From Pedobacter ureilyticus (GTDB taxonomy: Bacteria; Bacteroidota; Bacteroidia; Sphingobacteriales; Sphingobacteriaceae), in NCBI RefSeq assembly GCF_005925345.1, contig NZ_SSHJ01000019.1, forward strand, positions 36,934 through 100,933: a stretch of 64,000 nt of DNA. Reading direction: 5' to 3'. Both the position numbers and the translations under genes were made by a program. Numbering within the stretch: the first letter of the stretch is position 1; every line of letters begins with the position of its first letter. The notes below the pieces were generated by a model. That model was not told the DNA's origin, did not search any database, and was given only the letters and a program-made list of their open reading frames with translations. Below are positions 16,027-25,262 of this stretch, in pieces.

Positions 16027-17553
16027 CTATTGTTTAAAAAACTGAAAATTATCTACACTGCTGTAAACATTATTTCCTCTAGTATACATTCCAATTACGC
16101 ATTGTCCGTTGGTTACATTGATATTTTGGATACTCAGTTTAGTCCAAATAGATCCCGGAGTGATGTCTACTTTCATTTGCGTACTGCCAAAATCACGAGC
16201 AAAAAGGTAATTCTCTAACAAACCGGTACCACTTCTTACCCAAGCTTGTAAAGTATAATTTCCATTGGTAAGCCCTGTAATGGTTTGATTGGTCTCTACA
16301 TTAAAACCACTGCTTTTAAAATGCGTTAATCGGTAGGCACCTGTATGCGGGTTAGTTTCTAAATAGTTAGCATCTGGGTTACTACCTAAAGTTTGCCATT
16401 GCACAGGCGAAGTGGCAGCAGTTTCATCTACCTCAAAGCCGGGATTTTTAACTAAAGAAAAACCATCTAAACCAACAGTTGGACGTTTGGTTGTAGCATC
16501 GAACGTACTTTTGTTTATCGGCGGACGATGATAATACTGAGGCTCCCAATAATAAACTCCCAAACCTTTGTTATTTGGCAGATCATGTACACCCTGCAAT
16601 AGCCTAAAAATCATCTCTCTTGTTCGCTTAGGATCGTTTTGATAATAGCCACACTCTACCACCATCACTTCTTTGCCGTAAGAGGCAACAAGAGCTTCTA
16701 AATTATCCAAGCTATCTTCAATGTTTTGATCATAAGTTTCCAATACTGGATATACAGAAATTCCCACCATATCAAAAGTAGCGCCGTTCGCAATTAAACC
16801 ATCTAAAATCTCCGTACAAACATCATTATCATAACCCTTAGAAAATTGCACCATCACTTTAATGGAACTATCTACTAACTTTGTTGCGTCGTAACCCGCT
16901 TTAAACAGTTGTGCATAATTTACCATATTTCCTGCAACTCGGGTATCACCCATGGGCCAAAGCATCCCGTAGTCTGTTTCGTTACCTACTTGTACATATT
17001 TGGGAGTAATACCAACCGCTTTCAAAGCATTTAAGCAATCAGTTGTATGTGTTGCTACCGCAGTTTTCATTTGCGTTAAATTATAACTGGCCCAAGCAGC
17101 AGGAATATTTTGTTGTTTAAAATCGGCCCAACTATCGCTATAATGAAATGACAACAGAATGGAAAGCCCATGAGCGTTTGCCCTCAGCGCTTTTGCAACG
17201 ACATCAGCGATGCCACTATAATAAGACGGGCCAGCTGGATTAACCCAAACACGAAGCCTAATGCTATTCAAACCACGTTCTTTCATTATCAGAAATAAAT
17301 CTTGCTGATCGGTAGTGTTAAAGAAAAATCGGTTTGAGTTCTCCATCCAAGTTACATGGCTAATATCGGCGCCTTTTAGAAACTCAAAATTGTTTACCGA
17401 CCGAACGGCTAATGTTTGTGGCGCATTAGGTTTCTGAGCTTCATTTTCTGGCGTAATTACCTCTTCAGCGGCTTTCCTTTTACAAGAAACTAAGCCAAGC
17501 CCTAGAAAAATCAGGGCAATACAAGTCCTGATGATGTTGTTTTTACAAATCAC
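16027..17553 (-). CDS. GH53 endo-beta-1,4-galactanase lipoprotein with C-terminal binding module
   Basis: GH53 enzymes cut beta-1,4-galactan, for example pectic galactan side chains. The catalytic domain covers about residues 58-365, with acid/base Glu192 in VGNETDYG and nucleophile Glu300 in VVECGYY. Residues about 370-508 form a jelly-roll module (NPGFEVDE...SSVDNFQFF) resembling galactan-binding CBM61-type modules. A lipobox (LVSC) indicates a surface or periplasmic lipoprotein. The start is GTG; there is no upstream ATG. It lies 25 bp after the acetylesterase gene, in the same operon. Confidence 0.93.
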   Translation of the reverse strand: MICKNNIIRTCIALIFLGLGLVSCKRKAAEEVITPENEAQKPNAPQTLAVRSVNNFEFLKGADISHVTWMENSNRFFFNTTDQQDLFLIMKERGLNSIRLRVWVNPAGPSYYSGIADVVAKALRANAHGLSILLSFHYSDSWADFKQQNIPAAWASYNLTQMKTAVATHTTDCLNALKAVGITPKYVQVGNETDYGMLWPMGDTRVAGNMVNYAQLFKAGYDATKLVDSSIKVMVQFSKGYDNDVCTEILDGLIANGATFDMVGISVYPVLETYDQNIEDSLDNLEALVASYGKEVMVVECGYYQNDPKRTREMIFRLLQGVHDLPNNKGLGVYYWEPQYYHRPPINKSTFDATTKRPTVGLDGFSLVKNPGFEVDETAATSPVQWQTLGSNPDANYLETNPHTGAYRLTHFKSSGFNVETNQTITGLTNGNYTLQAWVRSGTGLLENYLFARDFGSTQMKVDITPGSIWTKLSIQNINVTNGQCVIGMYTRGNNVYSSVDNFQFFKQ

Positions 17554-17578
17554 GTGAATGGTTCCTTTCTTTTTTGTT

Positions 17579-19513
17579 TTACCAGTTATCGGTTCTAAAA
17601 GGCGCTACCGGTAGGCCGTTTAGGTTATATAAGTTACTTCCTTCGGGATTATTGGCCCAGGCATAACGCACCGCTACTGGCTGCGTTACCTTGTCGCTCC
17701 ATACTTCTACCTTTCCGTTTTTAATGATGGCCTTAGCCCAATAGAATTTCTGATCAGTCCCAGCTATAGCAAATTGCTTTAATTCTCCATTTCTGGCTTG
17801 CAGACCCTTATTTAAGTTTTTAAAAGAAATAATGATCTTGTTACCATCAATACTCATTTTGTCGAATTGCGTAACCGGTTCTTCAGCATTTTTATCTTTA
17901 TACGCCACCTTAAAGGCGCTTAATGCCAATCGGTAGCCTACATCTTTTTTGTTCAAAGGATGAATATCGTTAGTTTCGCCAATATCGATAGCTAAAGCCA
18001 AACCTGCGTTAGGAACGGTGTTAGCCACAAACTGCTGAGCCTCTCTTAACTTTGGCCAACCGGCGTCCTGAGGTTCTATGGGTGGCGCCATATAATTGGC
18101 CAATTGCACAATTAGAAAAGGAAAATCTCCCTGACCCCAGAGTGTACGCCAATCTTTAATCATTGCGGGTAACAAAGTTTTATATTCTTCTGGTTTACCC
18201 GTGTTGGCTTCGCCCTGGTACCAAGCCGCTCCTTTAATGATATAGCCTGCAATTGGCTGTAATTTGCTGTAATATTGAATACCGGGCAGATAATCTAAAC
18301 GAACAAAGGTATTTACAGGCATAGCCGTCATCGCACGACCAACTCGGTACAGCCATTCACCAGCGAGATTGATTTCTTTATCCTCGTTTATCAAGCGGTA
18401 TTGCTTTCCGGCAATAATTCCACCTTTGCCTTCCTTATCTATTACTCGAACTACAATGGTATTCTCTCCTGCTTTCAATAAACCTTCCGGGATTTCGTAA
18501 CGACGAGCCAAATATCTGTTATTTTTAGTGCCAATAAATTTGCCATTTACATAAGTCGAATCGATATCATCAATTAAACCAAGCTCTAAAAAAACTGGCT
18601 TCTTAAGCATATCGGCTGGCACATTTACTTGTTTACGTAGCCAAACTACGCCATCAACTTCCAAGCCCTGATCTTCCCAAACGCCAGGTACTTTCAAGGT
18701 TTTCCAATCAGAAATGTCAACGTCCGACTTGGACCAAATGGGACTTCTATCCTTTAAACCTTTATCGTTTATGTTCATTTCGGCGAACCAATCATCGTTA
18801 GTTTTCTTATCCTTTGCCAATACACTTTTCGCATAAGATTCATCTTTATAAGGCGCTGCTTTTTTTAGATAATGAGGATAGCTTTTCAGTGCTTCATCGC
18901 TCATCCAGGCCTCTGCTGGCGAACCCGCAAAACTAGAATGGATAATCCCGATGGGCACATTATATTTTTGATACAGTTCTAGGGCAAAGAAATACCCCAC
19001 CGCACTAAAGCCTAATACGTTTTGAGGATTAGCGCTTTTCCAACTTCCATCTAGCACATCTTTACGGATAGCATAACTCGATGAGCTTTTAACCGAGAAC
19101 TCTCGGATTTGATTATTGGTTGAGTTGGCTACTTCTGTTTTGTATAATTCTTTAGATTTAGACAGTAAGAACTCCATATTCGACTGACCAGAACACAACC
19201 AAACATCGCCTAAAAGGATATCTTTTAAAACTATCGTATTTTTCCCAGAGATGGTCATTTGGTAAGGGCCACCTACTTTCATTGGTGCTAATGTAACTTC
19301 CCATCTTTGGTTCTCGCCGCAAGTGGTCTTTAAGGTTTGTCCGTTAAATTCAATTCGAATTTCCTCTTCAGGTGATGCCCACCCCCAAAGCTTCACTTTT
19401 TGGTCGCGTTGCAAAATCATGCCATTACTAATGAGTTTTGGCAAGGTTACTTCTGCTTTTGCTGAAATAAGAGCAGAACTTAAAAAAATTAACAACCAGA
19501 ATTTCTTTTTCAT
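17579..19513 (-). CDS. Sialate O-acetylesterase-family carbohydrate esterase
   Basis: A SASA-family (SGNH hydrolase) enzyme that removes O-acetyl groups from sugars. The nucleophile motif WLCSGQSNMEF is near residue 110 and the Asp-His pair is in DIHPLNKKDVGYRL near residue 530. A beta-sandwich insert resembling a GH2 N-terminal domain (VPGVWEDQGLEVDGVVWLRK) sits between them. A signal peptide is present. I chose the ATG at 19513 rather than the in-frame TTG nine bases upstream, because the signal peptide starts there and the TTG would overlap the previous gene. It implies that the substrate is acetylated. Confidence 0.9.
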   Translation of the reverse strand: MKKKFWLLIFLSSALISAKAEVTLPKLISNGMILQRDQKVKLWGWASPEEEIRIEFNGQTLKTTCGENQRWEVTLAPMKVGGPYQMTISGKNTIVLKDILLGDVWLCSGQSNMEFLLSKSKELYKTEVANSTNNQIREFSVKSSSSYAIRKDVLDGSWKSANPQNVLGFSAVGYFFALELYQKYNVPIGIIHSSFAGSPAEAWMSDEALKSYPHYLKKAAPYKDESYAKSVLAKDKKTNDDWFAEMNINDKGLKDRSPIWSKSDVDISDWKTLKVPGVWEDQGLEVDGVVWLRKQVNVPADMLKKPVFLELGLIDDIDSTYVNGKFIGTKNNRYLARRYEIPEGLLKAGENTIVVRVIDKEGKGGIIAGKQYRLINEDKEINLAGEWLYRVGRAMTAMPVNTFVRLDYLPGIQYYSKLQPIAGYIIKGAAWYQGEANTGKPEEYKTLLPAMIKDWRTLWGQGDFPFLIVQLANYMAPPIEPQDAGWPKLREAQQFVANTVPNAGLALAIDIGETNDIHPLNKKDVGYRLALSAFKVAYKDKNAEEPVTQFDKMSIDGNKIIISFKNLNKGLQARNGELKQFAIAGTDQKFYWAKAIIKNGKVEVWSDKVTQPVAVRYAWANNPEGSNLYNLNGLPVAPFRTDNW

Positions 19514-19515
19514 TT

Positions 19516-21378
19516 TTACCAATTTGACAGTGATTTTAATTTCGCTTTGTCTACTATTTTTCCATTGGCATTTACAAATACGACATTGAAAGATTTCTTG
19601 GTATTGGCAGGCAACTTCAACTCGAAACCGAGCAAAGTAGTTCCAGGGTTTGGCGCATCATAACTCTGCGGCGGATCGGTACTCCACGTTTGCAGCTTCA
19701 CTTCTTCCAAACCTTCTACGTAAAATTTCAACTGTTTACCTTTGCTAGTTAAAGTGGCTTCCTTAGCTTTTAAGTTTTCTACTTTAGCTGGTGTGAGCAT
19801 TGCCCATCTTACCACCGCTTCTTTATTTCCGGTGCTAATTTCGTCTCTTACCGTAACGTATGTTTTATCGATAATGGCAATTCCACGTTGTGCTTGTCGC
19901 AAATCGGGTTGAAATACAGAAGAAAGATCGAAAACTGCGCTGGTGTTATTTACTTCATTAGACTTTGAAACCAATTTCGCATTGCCTGTCATGTTGTGCA
20001 GTTTTCCATTCACTGTTAAAGTGTTATGCGAATAGTTGTTTAAGCGGAAAACCTGCCAACGTTGTGATTTTTGGCTCATGTCCCAAATGCTTAACCCTGC
20101 AGATTCTAGGGAATTATATTGCTGCATGCCTAGTTCCGAAGCCCATCTCACGCCATCCATGTCGAGCACAAAAGAGCCTGCATCCATGTGTGCGTGCCCT
20201 ACCGAAGCGGTACCGCCTTTAAAGCCTACGTAAATATCTTTACCTTTCTCCCAACCACTTCTGAGTATAGCAATTTCATTTTCAGACCTACCGAACCATA
20301 AATTAGTTCTTGGTGCAATCATTTCATCTAACTTTACCCCTTTCCCCCAAATCATGGCAGCAGGCAACAAACGGTTAGTTTTTACATTGTATTTCGAAGT
20401 TTGCAGGTATTCTTTTTCAATAGATAGTAATGAGTTATCTTTCAGTTTATCTGCAAACCAAAACATTGCGGGTTGTAAACCTTCATTACCACCAGCATCA
20501 CCATAGTTAAAAGGTGTACCCGATGTACCGATTAGGTTTTGATAGAATGATGCTGTTTGTAAAAAGCCTGGTTCTTTGGCTAGACCGAAATCGGTGCCGA
20601 ATATCTTCTCCAAAGCACTGATAAAAAACAGGTTGAAAGACGTTCCATATGCCCAATAACTGTAGCCTTCCACGTAATTTCCTTCTGGACCATAAGCCGC
20701 CATGGGTAATTTGATACTTTGGATTGCCTTTTCTATGATCTGCGTAGCTACTGCAGGCTGCTGCTCGAAAACAGCTAACGCACCAAAGGTAATTCCTGTA
20801 TTACATACTTGGTTCCAGTTATTTTTACCTCGTTGCCATCCGTTATGTTTCGGATTTAAAGCTGGCGTTAAACCTTTATCGATGATCGCTTTACTAATGA
20901 TGTCTTTCGAACTTTGAGATAATCTTGGGTACAACCAATCGTAACCAATAGCCACTGCCAAAGTCATTTCAGCAACATCCAAAAAATGATCTGGGTTCCA
21001 ATCTTCGAACTTGGATACCGCTAGCAACTCTTCTTCACACTTTTTAAAATATTCTTCCCGTCCAGTCATCCGCCATGCATAGGAGAGAAAAAATACCCTA
21101 CGCAAAGCTTCTCTGGAGGTCTGCAACAAACGCCTACCTATCATTTTTCTTTCGATAGTTGGCAACTGGATAATAGCCGTACACTCTTGGATGACGGCAT
21201 AATTTACATCGGCCCAAGCTTTGTCATTCTTGATTTCGCTTTTGATCCTACTTTCTTCGTTCGCCAATAACAACAATCTTGGATGCTCCTTAACTTTAGC
21301 AACATCTATTTGTTGTTGCGCAAAAGTTAAAATAGTAGTGAAAACTGCTACGATAAGGGTTAAAATTCTCATGTTCAT
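19516..21378 (-). CDS. Heparinase II/III-like polysaccharide lyase
   Basis: A 620-aa secreted protein (signal peptide about 20 residues). The N-terminal half is an alpha/alpha toroid (NWNQVCNTGITFGALAVF, GPEGNYVEGYSYWAYGT). The C-terminal half is the heparinase II/III-like beta-sandwich (SVGHAHMDAGSFVLDMDGVRWASELG, YSHNTLTVNGK). GHAHMD and YSHNT contain the His residues usual for this fold. Lyases of this fold cut uronic-acid-containing chains by beta-elimination, leaving an unsaturated uronate. The family (PL12, 15, 17, 21 and others) cannot be assigned by eye. The adjacent GH88 gene fits as the next enzyme. Confidence 0.85.
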   Translation of the reverse strand: MNMRILTLIVAVFTTILTFAQQQIDVAKVKEHPRLLLLANEESRIKSEIKNDKAWADVNYAVIQECTAIIQLPTIERKMIGRRLLQTSREALRRVFFLSYAWRMTGREEYFKKCEEELLAVSKFEDWNPDHFLDVAEMTLAVAIGYDWLYPRLSQSSKDIISKAIIDKGLTPALNPKHNGWQRGKNNWNQVCNTGITFGALAVFEQQPAVATQIIEKAIQSIKLPMAAYGPEGNYVEGYSYWAYGTSFNLFFISALEKIFGTDFGLAKEPGFLQTASFYQNLIGTSGTPFNYGDAGGNEGLQPAMFWFADKLKDNSLLSIEKEYLQTSKYNVKTNRLLPAAMIWGKGVKLDEMIAPRTNLWFGRSENEIAILRSGWEKGKDIYVGFKGGTASVGHAHMDAGSFVLDMDGVRWASELGMQQYNSLESAGLSIWDMSQKSQRWQVFRLNNYSHNTLTVNGKLHNMTGNAKLVSKSNEVNNTSAVFDLSSVFQPDLRQAQRGIAIIDKTYVTVRDEISTGNKEAVVRWAMLTPAKVENLKAKEATLTSKGKQLKFYVEGLEEVKLQTWSTDPPQSYDAPNPGTTLLGFELKLPANTKKSFNVVFVNANGKIVDKAKLKSLSNW

Positions 21379-21384
21379 TTAACT

Positions 21385-22635
21385 TTAAGCTCCTGTCAAT
21401 ATCTTTTTATATCTGTTTAATGCTTCCAAATAATAGTAATCGGCATATACCAAAGGCACATCTATTTCTACGCCATGGGCGATGCTTCCTACGCTATGTC
21501 TCAATAAAAAACCGCCGTTGGTTCCGTATTTGGCAAAATAGGCTGAACCGCTTAAGCTTTTCAAAATTTTCACACCTGCGTCTCTATATTTTTTTGCATC
21601 TACACCTTTAAAGGTACTCAATTCTAGTAAAGCCGATGCAGTAACCGCTGCTGCAGAGGCATCGCGATAGTTGGTTGGCATTTCTTTCGCTTTTGACCGA
21701 ACCGATGGATTGTAACCATTCTGATTGGCGTTGAAATCCCAGTAAGCCACGTAATCTGAGGGTAAATCTTTGTTGTTTATATAGTAATCGGCCATTTTGG
21801 TAGCCACATTTAAGTAACGTGGATCTTGCGTTTCGCGGTAAGTCATGGTAAAGCCGTAAATACCCCACGATTGTCCCCTCGCCCAAGTCGAATTATTGGC
21901 ATAACCTTGTGCCGTTTCTCTAGAAAGCACTTTTCCCGTCTGACTGTCGTAACACACCACATGGTAAGAACTAAAATCATCTCTTATTTGATGCTTCATC
22001 GTATTTTCTGCGTGACTTAAAGCAATCTTTTTATAGCGATCATCACCCGTAACTTTCGAAGCAAAGAACAACAGTTCCAAGTTCATCATGTTATCGATAA
22101 TCACTGGAAAATCGTAGCGGCCTTTGCCATCCCAAGAACCGAACCTATCCCAAGATTTAATCACGCCTGTTTTTTCGCTAAAGCGGGTACTGAGGGATTT
22201 TGCGGATTGCACTAGAATATCCTTATACTTTTCGTTTTTGGTTAATCGATAAGCATTGCCATAACTGCAATAGACCATGAAACCTAAATCGTGATGTTCG
22301 GTAAAGTTCTTTAGGGGCTCTAGTTTTTCAGTCCATTTGATGGCTTCATTTTTCAAGGCAGTGTTACCTGTACCTTCATAGCCATACCATAAACTACCCG
22401 CAAAAAAACCTGAAGTCCATTCGTACATATTGGTAAAAACCACTTTACCTTTTGGATCTGTAGTGCGTGGATACAAACTATCAATCTGGTTAGCGGTATC
22501 CAATAATTTGGTCAGCTGTTTCTCGGAAGCCGAAAAGTTTTGGTTCACGAATGAAATTTCATTAGGATCGGCTACAAAGGCCAGCAAAAGGCTGATGCTT
22601 AAAAAGAGTATCGGCAGGATTACTTTAGGTTTCAT
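21385..22635 (-). CDS. GH88 unsaturated glucuronyl hydrolase
   Basis: GH88 enzymes hydrolyse the unsaturated uronic acid that polysaccharide lyases leave at the non-reducing end, using a hydration mechanism. The (alpha/alpha)6 barrel motifs are visible: EWTSGFFAGSLWYGYE near residue 72, HDLGFMVYCSYGNAY, DNMMNLELLFFAS (Asp), and GYANNSTWARGQSWGIYGF. At 416 aa with a signal peptide it is typical. It sits 6 bp before the lyase gene, which supports a lyase-hydrolase pair acting on the same polymer. Confidence 0.92.
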   Translation of the reverse strand: MKPKVILPILFLSISLLLAFVADPNEISFVNQNFSASEKQLTKLLDTANQIDSLYPRTTDPKGKVVFTNMYEWTSGFFAGSLWYGYEGTGNTALKNEAIKWTEKLEPLKNFTEHHDLGFMVYCSYGNAYRLTKNEKYKDILVQSAKSLSTRFSEKTGVIKSWDRFGSWDGKGRYDFPVIIDNMMNLELLFFASKVTGDDRYKKIALSHAENTMKHQIRDDFSSYHVVCYDSQTGKVLSRETAQGYANNSTWARGQSWGIYGFTMTYRETQDPRYLNVATKMADYYINNKDLPSDYVAYWDFNANQNGYNPSVRSKAKEMPTNYRDASAAAVTASALLELSTFKGVDAKKYRDAGVKILKSLSGSAYFAKYGTNGGFLLRHSVGSIAHGVEIDVPLVYADYYYLEALNRYKKILTGA

Positions 22636-22645
22636 GTTTATTTAA

Positions 22646-23614
22646 TTAATTGATCACTTTTATTTTTACTTCTTTTACCAATGATTTGGCATTACCATAG
22701 CTAGAATTCGTAGCCAAAAAGCTCACCGTAAAAGTTCCAGTTTTGTTGTAGATGAATTGGTATTCTCTCAACCTATCATCATTATAGGCCTTAATCCCTT
22801 TTCCTTCATCTGGTGTTATCGAAGTAAGGTCTAAGGCTCGGGTAATTGCCCAGTCGTTGCTGGCCAAAGTGCTGTTGTAACCAATACTAATTCGGTTATC
22901 ACTTGCGGCATTCCTAAAATCCCAAATGCGATTGGTAGTGCCTCCACCTGTTGCCAAATAAGGATCTTCGTTAGCACGAGCGTTAAAGTCAAAGGCCGTC
23001 CAACCTGCATTACCTGTATTTACGATATCGTATGCAGTACCATCGGCCTCGTTAGCTACGCGAAAATTTCTAATCTGATAGCGAGGAAAATCAGTGTTTA
23101 CCGGTCTATCGTATTTAAAAGCTATATATAACGGCTTGTCAGCATAAGCAGTTAAATCTATTTTGGGAGAGAGCTGTGTGGTAGGTGTGGTTGGTAAGTT
23201 TGCTTGATCGGTTACCTCCACCCAAGTAGCTTTGGCGATGTTTTCGGCATCCTGAACCCTATCTTTTGTAAAACCAACAAAATCTGACGACAACAGTACA
23301 TGTAAAAAACCGGGTGGCATATTTCCATTCTCCATTTGCGTATTGAACTGCACAAACGGCAATCCTTGGATGCTGGTTCTATCTCGATGCTGGTACATCA
23401 TTCCAGGTTCTCCCGAATAGAAGGTAACCATATCGGCCACGCCACTTAAATTAAACTTTATGCTAGTACCCACTTTAAAAACCGGAACGCCATCTTCTAT
23501 CTCCGCTGCATTTTCTGTATCAACAATTACATCAAATTCTGGGTTAGATAGGTTATCTTTTTTACATGATGCCAATGCTAAAATTGCCCATATAGCTATT
23601 AAAAATTTCTTCAT
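22646..23614 (-). CDS. DUF5017 surface lipoprotein (putative glycan-binding)
   Basis: A 322-aa lipoprotein (lipobox ALASC). The N-terminal domain contains FDVIVDTENAAEIEDGVPVFKVGTSIKFNLSG and TFYSGEPGMMYQHRDRT, a pattern I recognise from DUF5017 proteins next to SusD genes. The end (YNKTGTFTVSFLATNSSYGNA) resembles a PKD-like sandwich. It sits where SusE/F-type surface glycan-binding proteins are encoded, 10 bp before GH88 and 11 bp after SusD. A binding role is inferred from position. Confidence 0.78.
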   Translation of the reverse strand: MKKFLIAIWAILALASCKKDNLSNPEFDVIVDTENAAEIEDGVPVFKVGTSIKFNLSGVADMVTFYSGEPGMMYQHRDRTSIQGLPFVQFNTQMENGNMPPGFLHVLLSSDFVGFTKDRVQDAENIAKATWVEVTDQANLPTTPTTQLSPKIDLTAYADKPLYIAFKYDRPVNTDFPRYQIRNFRVANEADGTAYDIVNTGNAGWTAFDFNARANEDPYLATGGGTTNRIWDFRNAASDNRISIGYNSTLASNDWAITRALDLTSITPDEGKGIKAYNDDRLREYQFIYNKTGTFTVSFLATNSSYGNAKSLVKEVKIKVIN

Positions 23615-23625
23615 GACTTATCTGT

Positions 23626-25254
23626 TTACCAAAATTTATTCTGTTTAATTTTATTGTTAAGGTTAAGTTCCTTCTGCGGGATTGGGAACAACCTGTATTT
23701 CTCCGTCATTTTACTAGCAATTGCGGCCATAGTTGTACGCTGCTGAGCACTGGCGGTTCTTCCGTTTCCGGTATTAGCAGAAAGGAATGGTTCTGCGGCT
23801 GCCTGTTGCATTGCAGTTTCAAAAATCCCCCATCTAATTAAGTCATGCTTTCTAATTCCTTCGAAACATAATTCCCTTGCTCTTTCATCCCTAATGGCTT
23901 GGCGCAAATCATCTTGTCCAATAATCGCAATTACGCCGGTGCTGGTAGTAGTAGCATAAGGTCTTACTCCTGCACGTGTTCTTACTTCATTAATTGCTTC
24001 CAAGGCAATATCACTAGCTCCGTTAATTTCATTTTCGGCTTCGGCAATCATCAACAGCACGTCTGAGTATCTGATGATTGGAAAGTTGGTTTCGTTGTTG
24101 TTCTTCACTTTTGGACGTAAAGTTTCTTCTTCCCTGCGCCATTTAGCCGCACAGCGATCTGCAACAGCTGTAAAAGTAGTTAGCTTTTGGTTGTACGGCT
24201 GCCCATTAGTAACATTGTACCTATGCGGTGCAATACTACGGTATTTCCTCTTGTCGGTTTCCTCAAATAAATCCCAAAGTTTTAGCCTAACACGAATGTA
24301 GCCGTAAGAATAACCTAAGGCATCAGATTCATCGTAACAGATGATCCCATTGGTTACGCCTATCCAACTGTATTTATCGCTTTTTCCAGGATCTGTTGTA
24401 GGGTTACCTGTAAAATCCGCCTCCCACATGCTTTCGCGATATTGCGTATCGAAAAGATTTTTAGAATGGTTGGTAAAGATTTCATCGTAGTTTGGATTGA
24501 GCTTGTGCAAACCGCTATCTTTTACTTTGCTGGCCCAAAAAAGAGCCTTTTCATAAGCGCCCACCACTTTTAAAGGCTCGCCTGCCATTTTTAAATAGAT
24601 ACGAGCCAAAATTGCTTGGGCCACCGTAACGCTCACTCGGCTGCTGTGGTTGTAAACAGAAGCTGCTTCCAAGTTATTGTTATTAATGATTTCTTCCATT
24701 TCGGTTACCACCAGCTGCAATACATCTCTAGCACTAGTTTGCTGGATATTCACATCGGTAACGGTTTGGTTCGATTGTAAGCGCACTGGAATATCGCCCC
24801 ACAAATCGGTCAGCAAATAATGGTAGTAAGCACGCAGAAACTTGATTTCGCCAACGTACTTTGCCCTTGCCTCTTCATCCATTTCTGCTTTATCAATATT
24901 CTCTAGCAATACATTTGCACGCTCAATACCTTCGTACAACCGTTGCCACATCATCATAATTTGTGGCTGTGCGGAAGTATAATTCCAGCTAGCTAACCTG
25001 TCTATAATATTCACTTCCGATTGGTTCCAGTAGCCTAAATCGTCCATAGCGCCATCAACCACCATGTGCCGCCCATAGGTAAATTCGCTACCTAAAGTTA
25101 CGTAAACACCTGCTAGGGCGCTTTTTACTTCGGCCTCGCTTCGGAAATAATTATCTGGAGATAGAAAATCTTTTGGTGTGGTTTCTAAAAATTTTTTACA
25201 AGAACTGCCCATTAACAGCACAAAAACTAAACTTAATCCTATTTTATTTCTCAT
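23626..25254 (-). CDS. SusD/RagB-family outer-membrane glycan-binding lipoprotein
   Basis: SusD proteins form the lid over a SusC porin and capture oligosaccharides. The lipobox SSCKKF, the N-terminal FLETTPKDFLSPDNYFRSEAEV, and the C-terminal EVRTRAGVRPY...LRQAIRDERARELCFEGIRKHDLIRWG are classic. The 542-aa length and the position 8 bp after SusC fit a paired transporter. Confidence 0.97.
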   Translation of the reverse strand: MRNKIGLSLVFVLLMGSSCKKFLETTPKDFLSPDNYFRSEAEVKSALAGVYVTLGSEFTYGRHMVVDGAMDDLGYWNQSEVNIIDRLASWNYTSAQPQIMMMWQRLYEGIERANVLLENIDKAEMDEEARAKYVGEIKFLRAYYHYLLTDLWGDIPVRLQSNQTVTDVNIQQTSARDVLQLVVTEMEEIINNNNLEAASVYNHSSRVSVTVAQAILARIYLKMAGEPLKVVGAYEKALFWASKVKDSGLHKLNPNYDEIFTNHSKNLFDTQYRESMWEADFTGNPTTDPGKSDKYSWIGVTNGIICYDESDALGYSYGYIRVRLKLWDLFEETDKRKYRSIAPHRYNVTNGQPYNQKLTTFTAVADRCAAKWRREEETLRPKVKNNNETNFPIIRYSDVLLMIAEAENEINGASDIALEAINEVRTRAGVRPYATTTSTGVIAIIGQDDLRQAIRDERARELCFEGIRKHDLIRWGIFETAMQQAAAEPFLSANTGNGRTASAQQRTTMAAIASKMTEKYRLFPIPQKELNLNNKIKQNKFW

Positions 25255-25262
25255 GTTCGATG